A DNA stretch of 64,000 nucleotides from Hysterangium stoloniferum (lineage: Eukaryota > Basidiomycota > Agaricomycetes > Hysterangiales > Hysterangiaceae). The translations under genes and the position numbers were made by a program. The notes below the pieces were generated by a model. It worked only from the letters and a program-made list of their open reading frames with translations. It made no database searches and was not told the origin of the DNA. The stretch's first letter is position 1. The number at the start of each line of letters is the position of its first letter. Of the stretch, positions 45,366 through 57,290 are shown in pieces. Location of the stretch: positions 1 to 64,000 of the forward strand of contig WHVD01000256.1 in the NCBI GenBank assembly GCA_015178975.1, written 5' to 3'.

Positions 45366-46192
45366 TGTTACAACCAGAAATCCCACCGGACTCCAGACAC
45401 TAACTTATATGTAAATGCACCCTATACACACCCATTGTCAGTTTACTGGAATTCCCACTGGACTCTGTACGTCAGACTTGTTTACATATGTTCGACTTCG
45501 TTACATTGTGTTTCAGTCACCAGAAAACCCACCGGACTCCGTCACTGTCTATGTCCAACCTCGTCCCACACATTAGTCACTGACCCCGCTCGTAAAACCC
45601 GTCATCCCTCTAACAGAGCCCCATTCCCATTTTAGTCAAATGACCTGTCACGATTCGGACTCCGCTCCCGCTCTGTTTCCTGTTATGGTTTATGATTTGT
45701 CACTATTCGGACTCCACTCCGTTCTGTCCCATTCCTAACACCAAATTTGGTGTTTACTATTCTCATTTTATGTTTTGCTAGTTTCATTTCATCATTACTG
45801 GATTTGGTATGTCATTCACTCCACAGTCTATTTAAACTGGCAGATGTTGTACATACAATCCAGTCAGAAAATCGGCTTAGATTCCCCCCAGTAATCTAAT
45901 ACAATTTCCGCTCTAAACTCCTACTTGAATTACACTGCTCACACTAGTCAGAGCCCACGGGCTCCGGCACATCTAACTCTCTTACCAATCTCGACTCACA
46001 ACCTCTCGACCCACAACCTCCAACCTACGACCCCTTGACCCACAACCCCTGCCTGGACTCCCCAGGATTCCTGTCCGCCTGTCTGAAATTGGACAACACG
46101 ATCTCGTGAGGGTGCAGCCTATAAGCTGAAGCCAAGTCCTACCAGATAATCTGCGGGTTTCTCTGGAGACCCGCCATGTACGTACCCTAACA
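45366..46192 (+). repeat. Solo LTR A4 (827 bp) with GTTAC target duplication
   Basis: TGTTACAACCAG ... GTACCCTAACA; GTTAC at 45361-45365 and 46193-46197. Inserted in gag-protease linker of G. Shared motif at 46113-46140; the self-priming partner AGTCAGAAAAT at about 45862. Confidence 0.95.
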
Positions 46193-47494
46193 GTTACTAA
46201 TATTGACTGGTCACTACATAGCCAACCTACCCTGGCCACCATTGACACTGCCAATATTGCCCCTATATCCAATCGAACCACACACCCATATCCACTGACT
46301 CGCATCCATTCTGGATGGACAGTGGTACATCTATCCACATACATATCTCCCAATCATACTGATTTCTTGACATTACGAGCCATCACCCCTCACTCCATAA
46401 AAGGATTAGGTGGATCCTCTGTATGGGCAATAGGAATCAGTGATATAAAACTTCGGATTGGTCATGGTACACACCTTATCTTACAGAGTGTCCTTTATAT
46501 TCCAGATGCAACAGTAAGATTAATTTCAACCTGCTGCCTCACAAAGGACTCAAACATTATCATGCATTTTGATGATATGTCCTGTTGGTTAAGCATGAGA
46601 TCATCCAGAACAACAATTGCACAGGGAAACCTACTCCCACAAAAACACCTGTATTTCCTACACATCTACTCTGCTCAAGCCGGACATGTTTTCATTACCC
46701 ATTGCACACCCACAATTGAAACCTGGCACCACTGTCTTGGTCACACAAACTACCAAGCTTTTCAAGATATGATCAACACCAACCTCCTTGCAGGTGTGAC
46801 CCCAACCTCTTCTAAACATCCTCCTCCTAAATGTGACTCCTGCATTCTCAGGAAACAGACCAAAACACCTGTTCCAAAGAAACAGGAAGAAGGAGTAGGA
46901 AGAGCAATGAGGAGACTTGAAAAGGAGTGGATAGATCTATCTGGACCTAGTCCTGTTACATACCTCAAGAACTGGACACAGCTACATTATGAATATTGTA
47001 GATGATCACTCCAGTTTCTGCTGGACAATATTACTCAAACTTAAAAGTGATGCTCTACTGCAACTTCAAAACTGGGAATGTGCTTGTGAAGTTGAGACTG
47101 GCTTAAAAGTAGGTATATATAGAACAGACAATGGAGAACTAAAGAGTTCTGACATGGAAAATTGGCTTAACCTACAAGGAATCAACCATCGATTCATGGC
47201 TCCATATACTTCAGTGCATATTGGATGCATGGAACAATTACACCATACCCTCATGGCCAAGGCACAAACTATGTGAATCTACTCTGAATTACCTGCATAT
47301 CTATGGGATGAATTATACCTAACTGCTACCCACTTACATGTTAAGACACCCACTAAATCCCTACCACACAAAACACCTTGGGAAATGTGGTATGGCCAAA
47401 AACTGGATTATTCTTACATGTGCAAAATTGGTTGTCATGCATTTGTACTAATCCAAAACAAGGTAAATCCCAAAATATTTGAGTGGTCTATTGA

Positions 47495-48174
47495 GGAGGA
47501 TATCTGAAAACTATTAAGTATACCAAATTCTAATACAGTATACTCTAAAGGTCATTTAAACATCTGGGATGTGATTCAAACATAATTTGGTTTTTAAAAC
47601 TTTCAAGAAGTTTTAAACTCTCTCGTACATTACAAACTAAAGAATCTTTCTGGACACAAGTAGACAATAAAAAAAATTAGTGGTTTGAAACACTAATACT
47701 TTTAAAAAATAGATACCTTTAGATAGTCCATTTCATGCATATGTATATCATTGGGACCTCTAAATACATATGTATTACTTCGGAATGGATCTGTCAATCT
47801 GAACAGATTTCTACTTGATTCAACATACCCAGAATATATAGGGGGTTTTACTTAATAAAGACAGCTGTGGTATGAAAAATTTCCAATAATATTTTACATA
47901 TTTTACATGGAAATAACTACATTACAACTTTTAAAAAACAAAGTACTAATAAAAGTATTAGTAGGCATCTGTAAAAGGAAGGAAATTATATACAATGGAA
48001 TTTGTTAAATAACTATGGGTTGTATAAGATGTAATATGGAGAACTATTTCTGATGGTTGTTTTTTGATGATATAATTGTTTCAGAATAGATATCACTATT
48101 TAAAGATGGAGTTTTGTAAAAATAAGACTTTTATTAGTAAATATCTAAGATTATAGTAATTATAAACACCCTCC
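47495..48174. mobile_element. MITE-2: 680-bp element with GGAGGRT ends and TGA target duplication
   Basis: Starts GGAGGATATCTG and ends AAACACCCTCC (so GGAGGGTGTTT inward). TGA flanks both sides (47492-47494 and 48175-48177). Removal restores TCT-ATT-GAG-TGT-ATC-CTT in the G integrase. AT-rich, no ORF. It matches MITE-3 over its whole length in opposite orientation. Confidence 0.87.
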
Positions 48175-49384
48175 TGAGTGTATCCTTATTGGGTATGATG
48201 GCCACTCTTAAACTTATTGATGCTACAATCCCAAAACATGTCAAATTTACAGCTCTTACCATGTCCATTTTATTGAAAGTCATGATGGTCGTTCCCACAC
48301 TCCCACTATTACCTTATCCTCAATTAGTATCAGTTCTGACTCACCTCCCAGTGAAATCATGCTGGCAGCTCTCACCAACATGCTTGGAATTGATCCTTTA
48401 GCTTGTAATGATGAACCACAGATTTGGCAAGAAGCTCTTCAATCCAGGGATGCATCATGATGGAAGGCTGGATTTCAGGATGAATTAGACTCCCTTAAAG
48501 CCATGAGTGTGTATAAACTTATTCCCTGATCTGATGTTCCAAATGGTTGTAAAGTCAGGAAAGGATGCCCTGTTTTTCAGATCAAATTGGATGAAGCTGG
48601 TAAAGGCATCTGTTGGAAAGTACACTTAGTCTTTAAAGGATTTGAACAGGTATATGGTAAAGATTACCATAAGATGACCTCACCTACTGCACACATGGAG
48701 TCCTGGTGTATCCTACTCCATTTAGCCACCTCCCTCGGTTAGGATGCACAGCAAATTGACATTAAAACTGTGTTCCTTTATGACTTACTACCTGACAATG
48801 AACTACAGTACATGGAACAACCAGATGGCTTTGTTGAACCTGGGAAAGAAGACTTTGTGTGGATGTTATTAAGAGGCCTTTATAGCATGAAGCAAAGTGG
48901 TAGGATCTGGAACAAGATGCTGAATGAGCAGATGATAGCATGGGGATTTATCAGACTTCCCTCTGAGCCTTGCATTTACTACAGACACACCACTACCAGA
49001 TAATCATCACAGCCATACATGTCAATGACTTCCTTTCCATCGCTAGCACACATGCCAAAAACAAGGCCTTTAAAAGGAGATGTGCAATGTTTGGACTATA
49101 TCCAACCTCAGGTCTGTCTGTTTTGTTGTTGGCATCACCATGGAACTGGATTGGCCAAATTGCTCCATTTACCTATCCCAAACTGCACTAATAGACAACA
49201 TTATATGGCAATTTGGCCAAACCAATGCTACTACCATATCTACCCCCATGGATCATAGCCTTAAACTCTGCCATTTTGATCGAACATCCCTATCAAAATC
49301 CGATGCCTATGACCTCCACAAACTACCCTATTGGTCCTTAGTTGGTTGTCTACCTTACCTCACCATTTCTACATGTCCTGATAT

Positions 49385-50196
49385 TGTTACAACCAGAATT
49401 CCCACCAGACTCTGGGCACTAACTTACATATATGCACCCACACCCTATACGCACCAATTGTAAGTTTACCAGAATTCCCACCGGACTCCATATGTCAGAG
49501 CTGTCCACATTCAACATTCGTTACTTCATGTATCAGTTACTGGAATACCCACCAGACTCCATCCCTGTCTATCTCTGACCCTGTCCCATGCATCAGTCAC
49601 TGGACCCCACTCAGAAAACCCATCATCCCTCTAACTGACCCCATTCCCATTATAGTCAAATGACCTGTCACAATTTGGACTCCGCTCCCACTCCATTCCC
49701 GTTATGGTTTTATGACCTGTCACGATTTGGACTCCACTCCGTTCCATCCCATTCCTAACACCAAGTTTGGTGTTTATTTATCTCGTTTCATGTTTGTTAG
49801 TTTAGTTTTCATTATTACTGGATTTGGTATGTTATTCATTCCACAGTCTATATAGTCTGGCAGATGTTGTACATACAATCCAGTCAGAAAATCAGCTTAG
49901 ATTCTCCCCAATAATATTAGTATATTTTCCACTCTAAATTCTTCTTTGAATCACACCACTCTTACTAGTTGGGGCCCACGGGCTCCAATGCATCTATCAC
50001 TCAACCTCCGACCTATCTATCTCGACTCCCTGACCTCTCGACCCATGAACCCTGTCCAGACTCCCCAGGATTCCCATCTGCCTATTTGAAATTGGACAAG
50101 ACGATCTCGCGAGGGTGCAGCCTATAAGCTGAAGCCAAGTCCTACCGGAGTTCCCATGGGTTTCTCTGAAAACCCTCCATGTATGCACCCTTAACA
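49385..50196 (+). repeat. Solo LTR A5 (812 bp) with GATAT target duplication
   Basis: TGTTACAACCAG ... CACCCTTAACA; GATAT at 49380-49384 and 50197-50201. Splits the RT/RNase H part of G. Shared motif at about 50115-50142. Confidence 0.95.
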
Positions 50197-50844
50197 GATA
50201 TCTCCTTTGCTGTCCAACAGTTGTCACAATACTTAGACAGCTACTCTACCACACATTGGGCTGCCACTATTTGTGTTGTGCAATATTTAAAAGGGACAAG
50301 AAACCTCTGACTATGCCTGGGCAGGTTGAATGACATCATCCTCATTGGCTACACAGACTCAGACTGGGCCAACTGCCTTGACACTCATCACAGTATTAGT
50401 GGCTATACCTTTACTATAGGATCTGGGATCATCTTGTGGACTACAAAGAAACAAAAGACCATTGCCACCTCCTCATGTGAAGCAGAATATGTTGCCACTT
50501 TTGAGACCATCAAAGAAGTTACTTGGCTTTGCACCTTACTTTTAGGCATTTCCTTACCATGTCCTGGTCCCACCACTGTCTTTTGTGATAATAACACCAC
50601 TATTAATCTATCTGAAGACCCCCTCTTACACTCCTGGGTCAAGCACATTGATATTAAATATCATATTCTATGTGAGTGTGTCCTCACTCAAGGCTTCTCT
50701 CTACACTATGTCAATACCTTGAATAAATTTGCCAATATCTTCACCAAAGCTCCCAAACCATTGAAATTTATTAAACTTTGCAGTTTCTTAGGCCTTCAAT
50801 AATAGGACTACCATGCAAGGAGGAGTTTCAATGGTGAGGAGGAG

Positions 50845-51170
50845 TGTTGAACAACACCATTGAAATGCCTAATTTCAGGCATGGCTGCCCAGTATCAACA
50901 ACTTTCAGAGATGGCCATCCAACACCAATAATGTGGTGCCTAGCAACATATGTGGCTAAACATATATAAACTGAAGGATTATAATAGTATCACCTCAGTC
51001 CATTATATCATATATGTATGAGACTGAGGTGAGTTCAAAAAACAGTTATGTATTCACGCATGATGTAACTAATAGTCATCCATTAGTTTATTGTCTTTAG
51101 ATACATAAAATATAGTCCATTATATCATATACAAGACTGAGTTAATTGTCTTTAGGTCTTACTTCTAACA
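50845..51170 (+). repeat. 3' LTR of Copia element G (326 bp)
   Basis: TGTTGAACAACACC ... CTTCTAACA, directly after a purine-rich tract; about 20 bp longer than the 5' LTR owing to small insertions near 51017 and 51132-51160. Confidence 0.93.
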
Positions 51171-51277
51171 GTAGCACCTTCTTGATATGTGGAAAGGGGA
51201 CAGTCAGCAAACATTGTGTGTATGGTGGACACATTATTACCCTTACTTTCAGAGATGCACTCCACTGTCCAACCCTA

Positions 51278-51951
51278 GGAGGTTGTCTGTAATCATTATG
51301 ATATCAAATGTTTACTAATAAAAGCAAAATTGCTACAAAACTTTATCTTCAAATAGTGGTATATACAGTAGACTATTATATTGTTAACCACTAACCTTGA
51401 GAAATAATTCTCCATGTTACATCCTAAACAATTCAGAGTCAATTAATAGAACCTATTGTATAGGGTTTTCCAAGTTATGTAAATACTTGCTAATACTTTT
51501 GTTGGTACTTTGTTTTTTGAAAGCTAAACTGTAGTTATTTCCCAGTAAAATATGTGAGATATCATTGGAGATTTTTCATCCTATGACTTTCTTCATTAAG
51601 TGAAACCACCTATATATTCTTGGTATATTGAATCAAGTAGAAATCTGTTCAGATTGACAGACCCATTCCAATGTAATACATATGTATTCAGAGATGTCAA
51701 TGACATATAGATGCATTAAATGGACTATTTAAAAGGATATGCTTTTTAAAAGTCTTAATGTTTTTAATCTACTAAACTCTTTCATAATCTATTCAGCTCT
51801 TAAAAGATGATTTGTTTCATAATATACCAATAAGTTTAAACATTCCTAAAGTTTGAAAAACCAAATTATGTTTGAATTGCATTCCAGATGTTTAAATGAC
51901 CTTTAGAGTATATTAAAATTTGATATACTTAATAGCTTTCAGACATCCTCC
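51278..51951. mobile_element. MITE-3: 674-bp element with GGAGG ends and CTA target duplication
   Basis: Starts GGAGGTTGTCTG and ends CAGACATCCTCC: a 12-bp terminal inverted repeat with one mismatch. CTA flanks it (51275-51277 and 51952-51954). Removal restores CCA-ACC-CTA-TCT-CAC in the H element (HCPTLSHNLISIGKL). Full-length inverted relative of MITE-2; no ORF. Confidence 0.9.
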
Positions 51952-51954
51952 CTA

Positions 51955-52970
51955 TCTCACAACCTCATCTCCATCGGGAAGCTCAACAACAGCAGCTGCT
52001 ATGCAACTTTTTTTTTTGGGGGGGCATCACATTCACCAACCCAGATGGTCACCCATTCATGTACAGGAGGGGAGAGGGGACAATGTACAAAATTGACATT
52101 TTCACACCAACTGGACCTCTCCTGAACAGTGCTCATCCATCACCCAACACTATTCAGTACATATATGTATGAATGCTCTTGCTGCCAAGTCCTATGAGTG
52201 GCCAATAGATGTAGACACCTGGCACTGATGCCTCAGCCACGTCAGGTATGACACTGTCCAATGAATGTCCAAGTGCAATGCCATTCACAGAATGCAGGTC
52301 ACCACTCTGACACCTCAACCAGGGATATGTGAGGGTTGTATAATGGGAAAGCACACACACACTGCCCATTTTATATCAATGACAAACATGAGAAAATAAT
52401 TGGAGAGTGTACCTATGTCAATTTGTGGGGCCCATCCCAAGTGAAGTCCATTGGTGGCAGGAGTCATATGATGCCATGTGTTGATGGGTAGAGTAGCCAC
52501 CTGGAAGTATTTACCTTGTTGAATAAAGAGGCCAAGGCAACCCTGTCTGCATTCAAGCACTATAAGCACTTACTGAATGTCAGATAAGAACAAAGGTGTG
52601 CACAATATGCACAGATGAAGACATGGAATTCTTCAACTCCCTGTGGGCTGCATACCTCAATGAACAAGGTATTGTGCATGAGTCCTTATTCATCCTCATC
52701 CAATGGGGTTGTCAAGCAGTGTCATTGCACCATAATTGAATGTGTCCATGTCTGCCTGTATGAAAAAAATCTGCCTCCATCACTGTGGTGTGAGATTGCA
52801 GCAGCAATTGTAGACATGATGGACTTCATCCCCACTGCTAGAAATCCTGACATGACCCCTTTGAATTGTGGTACAGCAAAAAGCCAGATATCTCTCACTT
52901 GCAACCTCTTGGTTGCATAGCCTATACCAAGATTCCCATTGAAGCTGGGGCAGACTGATTTTTGAATTGG
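51955..52970 (+). pseudogene. Integrase region of Copia element H
   Basis: Frame-broken but clear: LISIGKLNNSSCYA, then MQVTTLTP and GKHTHCPF (gag-pre-integrase), INDKHEKIIGECTYVNLWGP (first Asp changed to Asn in context VDLWGP), QYAQMKTWNSST in place of RTDEGMEFFN (second Asp lost by shift), SPYSSSSNGVVKQCHCT (third acidic residue replaced by Lys) and SLWCEIAAAIVDMMDFIPTA. A T/G homopolymer (52010-52024) adds a shift. Dead integrase. Confidence 0.85.
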
Positions 52971-54244
52971 ATTTTACTCAATAAAGTTGAATAACAATCA
53001 AAGAATATTCAAGAATATCAAGTACAGATCCCTTGTTTGATTAAGTATAAATTCATCCTGTCGATAAAGCATGAGGCAAATATAGGACACTGTTAAGGAG
53101 TGCATACAGAGCTTATCGGAGGGTTTCCAGAGAAACCTGCAGGAAAGCTGGTAGGACTTGGCTTCAGCTTATAGGCTGCACCCTTGTGAGATCGTGTCAT
53201 CCAATTTCAGAGTGGTTGGTAGGCTGAGAGGTTGGAGGTTGAGTGATACATAGATAGGTCAGAGCCTGTGGGCTCTGACGAGGTAAATAGTGGTGTTTTT
53301 CAAAGAGGAATAGAGTGGAAAATGTACTGAGATTACTGGGAGAAATCTAAGCTGATTTTCTGATGTATGTACAACATCTGCCAGACTATATAGACTGTGG
53401 AATGTATGTCATACAAATCCAGTAATAATGAAATCCAAACTAGTAATCATGAAACGAGATAAGTAAACACCAAATTGGTGTTAGGAATGGAATGGAGCAG
53501 AGTGGAGTCCGAAATGTGACAGGTTGTTAGACCATAACGGGAACAGGGTGGGAGTGGAGTCCAAAACATAACAGGTCATTAGACCATAATGGGAATGGGG
53601 TGGGAGCAGAGTCTGAAACGTGACAGGTCATTTGACCATAATGGGAATAGGGCTCAGTTAGAGAGCTGTTGGGTTTTCTGAGTGGGGTCCAGTGACTGAT
53701 GTGTGGGACAGGGTTGGAGATAGACAGGGATGATGTGTGTGGGGTCTGGGTGGGTATTCTGGTGACTAGTACATGAGATAATGAAGGTTGGGCAAGGACA
53801 GGTCTGATGTCCAGGTCCCAGCAGGTATTCTGGTAAACTGATAACTGGTGTGTGTAGGGTGTGAGTGCATATAGGTAGTGCCCAGAGTCTGGCAGGTTTT
53901 CCAGTCATAACAGACACAGAAGCAATGAATAATTAAGTTGAAGAGATTATGAATAGAATTGAATTAATAATACAATAGTAATGGTACAGATTATGGTACA
54001 GATTTTCTGACTTTCCTGACTCCTACTATAGCCCTTTTATGCTATTTACCTATGATGATAATATGATATCAGAATGAAATCATCAATGATGTCAAACTGA
54101 GACAAGTTGAAGGTTAGTCAAATATTGAGTTGAATAATCTTGAAGGATAGTTGAGTTGGAAATTGAGTCAGAAAGTCAAAGGAAAGTCAAAGGAAAGTCA
54201 AAGGAATATCAAATTGAATATTATTGGAATTTGAGCTTGTATGT
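52960..54244. mobile_element. Unclassified insertion in element H, carrying solo LTR A6
   Basis: The H reading passes from IPIEAGA (52950) to KLDLKS (54247) in known Copia order, so 52960-54244 was inserted. Outside LTR A6 the insert is about 460 bp, AT-rich, with a 10-bp tandem (GAAAGTCAAAG, three units near 54170-54205). No ends or coding were recognised. Confidence 0.5.
53091..53912 (-). repeat. Solo LTR A6 (822 bp) with GACAC target duplication
   Basis: Plus strand TGTTAAGGAGTGC ... CCAGTCATAACA; GACAC at 53086-53090 and 53913-53917. CpG-poor copy. The self-priming partner sequence is damaged here (ATTTTCTGA followed by TGTATG). Confidence 0.94.
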
Positions 54245-54384
54245 TCATGACACAGGCTCATTAAGCTGGACCTGAAGTCACTCAAGAGGGTCCACATTAG
54301 ATACTTTGGACATCACACTTACCAAATTTATGACCCTGAGAGCCACCACACTTTCCACTCATATTATGTCATCTTTGAGGAAGG

Positions 54385-55122
54385 TGTTACGACTGTGTCA
54401 CAGCCGTTCGGCCCCGAGGTTATCACCACCTATCAACGATTCAAGTTATTGCTCAAGTTACCACATCAGAAACCATCGCCCCTGATGCTGACGTATGCTT
54501 TCACGGTGATCAAACTCTGTTTACACCCACGTCAAAATATACTCATACTATCTGGTTAAACTTTTGATACGTCCCTTTTATTATCATGATCCGTTCTATC
54601 CTATGTTTCACATATGTCTATATATACTTGTAACCCTCAAACTATTTCCTTTTCCCGTAATTCCACTCTCAGTAATCTCTTCGGCCTCTGAACTAATCAT
54701 AAACCTCCCGTTCCTAGTCAAGCTTATTGTCAATACCTTGTTCCGCTCTTCTCCTAGTTAGTATTTTCTAGATGCCTGATACTTGTATATGAACCCGCTG
54801 TAGTTGTAGTTATTAGGCAATCAGAATATCAACTCAGAATACCCTCTTACGCCTCTAGCAGTCTTGTACTAAGAATCCCCTCATCCACCTTCACGTGCGC
54901 TCATCCACTCTCGGTCACCGACCCTTGGCCTGACACTTGACTTAACCTTTGGTCCCGATCGGTAACTTGCCGAAAGGAACTCGTTAGGATTAGTCTTCGC
55001 CCACCCAAAATTTAAGGACACTCAACGGACATTTGCGAGGGTGCAGCACATAAGCTGAAGCCAAGTCCTTCCGATTGGTCCCTGTTGGCCAACCGACATC
55101 AGTCAGTTTTCAGTTCTTAACA
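54385..55122 (+). repeat. Family E LTR E3 (738 bp) at the edge of a composite insertion
   Basis: TGTTACGACTGTG ... CAGTTCTTAACA, plus orientation like E2. The left neighbour is GAAGG (54380-54384) but the right neighbour is the last 61 bases of a family A LTR, so E3 has no target duplicate of its own. Shared motif at 55042-55068. Lacks the 16-bp array. Confidence 0.8.
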
Positions 55123-56012
55123 CCAGCTTTCCTGTGGGTTTCTCCGGAAACCCTCTGATAAGCTCCACACATGACTCTTAACAGGAGATTGGTTTGATGG
55201 AAGGTGTTACAACCAGAATTCCCGCCGGACTCTGGGCACTAACTTATACGCACCAATTGTCAGTTTACTGGAATTCCTGCTGGACTCCATATGTCAGAAT
55301 TGTCCATGTTTGACTTCATTATGTTGTGTATCAGTCACCAGAATACCTGCTGGACTCCATCCCTGTCTATGTCTGACCTCGTCCCAAGCATCAGTCACCA
55401 GACCCCACTCAGAGAACCCGTCATCCCTCTAACTGAGCCCCCTTCCCATTTTAGTCAATGACCTGTCACAATTCAGAATCTGCTCCCACTCCACTTCCCG
55501 TTATGGTTTATGATTTGTCACGATTTGGACTCCGCTCCATTCCGTCCCGTTCCTAACACCAAATTTGGTGTTTACTTATCTCGTTTTATGTTCTGCTATA
55601 TTACTGGATTTGGTATGTTATTCATTCCACAGTCTATATAGTCTGGCAGATGTTATACATACAATCCAGCCAGAAAATCAGCTTAGATTCTCCCCAGCAA
55701 TCTAGTACATTTTCCACTCTAAACTCCTCTCTGAATTACACCACTCTTGCTAGTCAGAGCCTAGGGGCGCTCTGACACATCTATCACTCAACCTCCAACT
55801 TATTTATCTCGACTCCCTGACCTCTCAACCCACAACCTCTGACCTACGACCCCTCTACCCACAAACTCTGCCCGGACTCCCCAGGATTCCCATCTGCCTG
55901 TTTGAAATTGGACAACACAATCTCATGAGGGCACAGCCTATAAGCTGAAGCCAAGTCCTACTGGATTTCCTGTGGGTTTCTCCAGAAACCCACCATGTAC
56001 GTACCCTTAACA
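55123..56012 (+). repeat. Family A LTR end (55123-55183), 21-bp spacer and LTR A7 (55205-56012)
   Basis: 55123-55183 is only the U5 end of a family A LTR (GGGTTTCTCCGGAAACCC ... CTCTTAACA). A purine-rich 21-bp spacer ends in GAAGG, then the full LTR A7 (808 bp, TGTTACAACCAG ... CCCTTAACA) is followed by GAAGG (56013-56017). GAAGG also precedes E3 at 54380-54384. So either A7 alone or the whole block 54385-56012 was inserted at GAAGG; removing the whole block rejoins the H sequence TTTGAGGAAGG/ACTG. Confidence 0.8.
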
Positions 56013-56017
56013 GAAGG

Positions 56018-56422
56018 ACTGAATTACAGGAAGCATATAGTAAAATGGTCATTGCTGGGATACCACATCAAGGGGTGTAGTCTATCAGTAGTCCCCAATC
56101 TACACCACTCACCTTCTGCAGGGCAGTCACCCCATTCCATCACTATATCCCCAGTGAGTTAGTTCACTCTGTCACTGGCATTTATAGAAAATCCCAGAGC
56201 CCTTCCAAAACACCCCTGAACATTGATGTTTGGGATCCAATACAGATGGCCATCTCAATGCTTGTGGTAAATGAGGGGAGGAAATGTTCATTTCATTGGA
56301 TGCAGAAAGAGTGTTTCTATGGGGTCTAAAATGGATCTGAAGGCTGGCAAATAGAAAAAAACTATAAACTTTGAAAGGAAGAATGATAAGCACCACTTAT
56401 GCTAATGTATTTGAAAATCTAC
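56018..56422. other. Unassigned sequence after the composite insertion
   Basis: Probably more of element H in a decayed state; no domain is recognisable on either strand. Confidence 0.4.
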
Positions 56423-57285
56423 TGTTAAGGAGTGCACACAGAGCTTATTGGAGGGTTTCCAGAGAAACCCATGGGAAAGCTGGTAGGACTTGGCTTCAGC
56501 TTATAGGCTGTGCCCTCGTGAGATCGTGGCATCCAATTTCAGATGGGCCGACAGAAATCCTGGGGAGTCCAGGAGTAGTTGGTGGGTTGAAAGGTCAGAG
56601 GGTCGATTGCAGGAATCCTGCAGAGGTCAAGGGGTTGGGTGGTGATGGGTCAGAGGTTGAGCGATAGATAGGTTGGAGCCTGTGGGCTCTGATGAGGTAA
56701 TTAGCAGTGTGTTTCAGAGAGGAATAGAGTGGAAAATGTACTGAGATTACAGGGGGGAATCTAAGCTGATTTTCTGACTGGATTGTACATGTACAACATC
56801 TACCAGACTATATAGACTGTGGAATGTTATACCAAATCCAGTAATAATGAAATCCAAACTAGTAATCATGAAATGAGATAAGTAAACACCAAATTTGGTG
56901 TTAGGAATAGAATAGAGTGGAGCAGAGTCTGAAACATGACAGGTCATTAGACCATAATGGGAATGGGGTGGGAGCAGAGTCTGAAATGTGACAGGTCATT
57001 TGACCATAATGGGAATGGGGCTCAGTTAGAGAGCTGACAGGTTTTCTGAGTGGGGTCCAGTGACTGATGTGTGGGACAGGGTTGGAGATAGACAGGTATG
57101 ATGTGCGTGGGGTCCAGGCAGGTATGTATTCCAGTGACTGGTACATGAGATAACAAAGGTCGGGCATGGACAGGTCTGATGTCCAGGTTCCAGTGGGTAT
57201 TCTGGTAAACTGATAACTGGTGTGTAAAGGGTGTGGGTGCATATAGGGTAGTTCCTGGAGTCTGGTGGGTTTTCCAGTCATAACA
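56423..57285 (-). repeat. Solo LTR A8 (863 bp) with TCTAC target duplication
   Basis: Plus strand TGTTAAGGAGTGC ... CCAGTCATAACA; TCTAC at 56418-56422 and 57286-57290. CpG-poor like A6. Shared motif at 56484-56510; ATTTTCTGACT partner at about 56770. Confidence 0.95.
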
Positions 57286-57290
57286 TCTAC

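Larger units (their letters stand above)
46193..50802 (+). pseudogene. Pol of Copia element G: protease, integrase, RT, RNase H
   Basis: Protease FWMDSGTSIHI (46308-46345) with intact DSG; gag-pre-integrase TWHHCLGHTNYQAFQDM with CDSCILRK (46720-46860); integrase MNIVDDHSSFCW (first Asp), RTDNGELKS (second Asp), SVHIGCMEQLHHT (third residue region changed to M-E); after MITE-2 the RT with FQIKLDEAGKG, IDIKTVFLYDLLPD, LRGLYSMKQSGRIWN and an active site reading HVNDFLSI instead of YVDD (49018-49041); after solo LTR A5 the RNase H with GYTDSDWANCLDT, SSCEAEYVA and KHIDIKYHI. Several stops (for example 47275, 48532, 48741 and 49003). Confidence 0.88.
43957..51170 (+). mobile_element. Ty1/Copia element G, both LTRs present, GTAGC target duplication
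   Basis: A full-length but dead element: 5' LTR 43957-44260, gag, protease, integrase, RT, RNase H, polypurine tract (AGGAGGAG at 50837-50844) and 3' LTR 50845-51170. GTAGC flanks both ends (43952-43956 and 51171-51175). Excision would join element H as GATGGTAGTAGC/ACCTTCTTG. Nested inside G: solo LTRs A4 and A5, and MITE-2. Without those three, G is about 4.9 kb, a normal Copia size. The two LTRs differ at several sites plus a small indel (TATGTATGAGACT against TATGAGACT), so the insertion is not recent. Confidence 0.95.
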
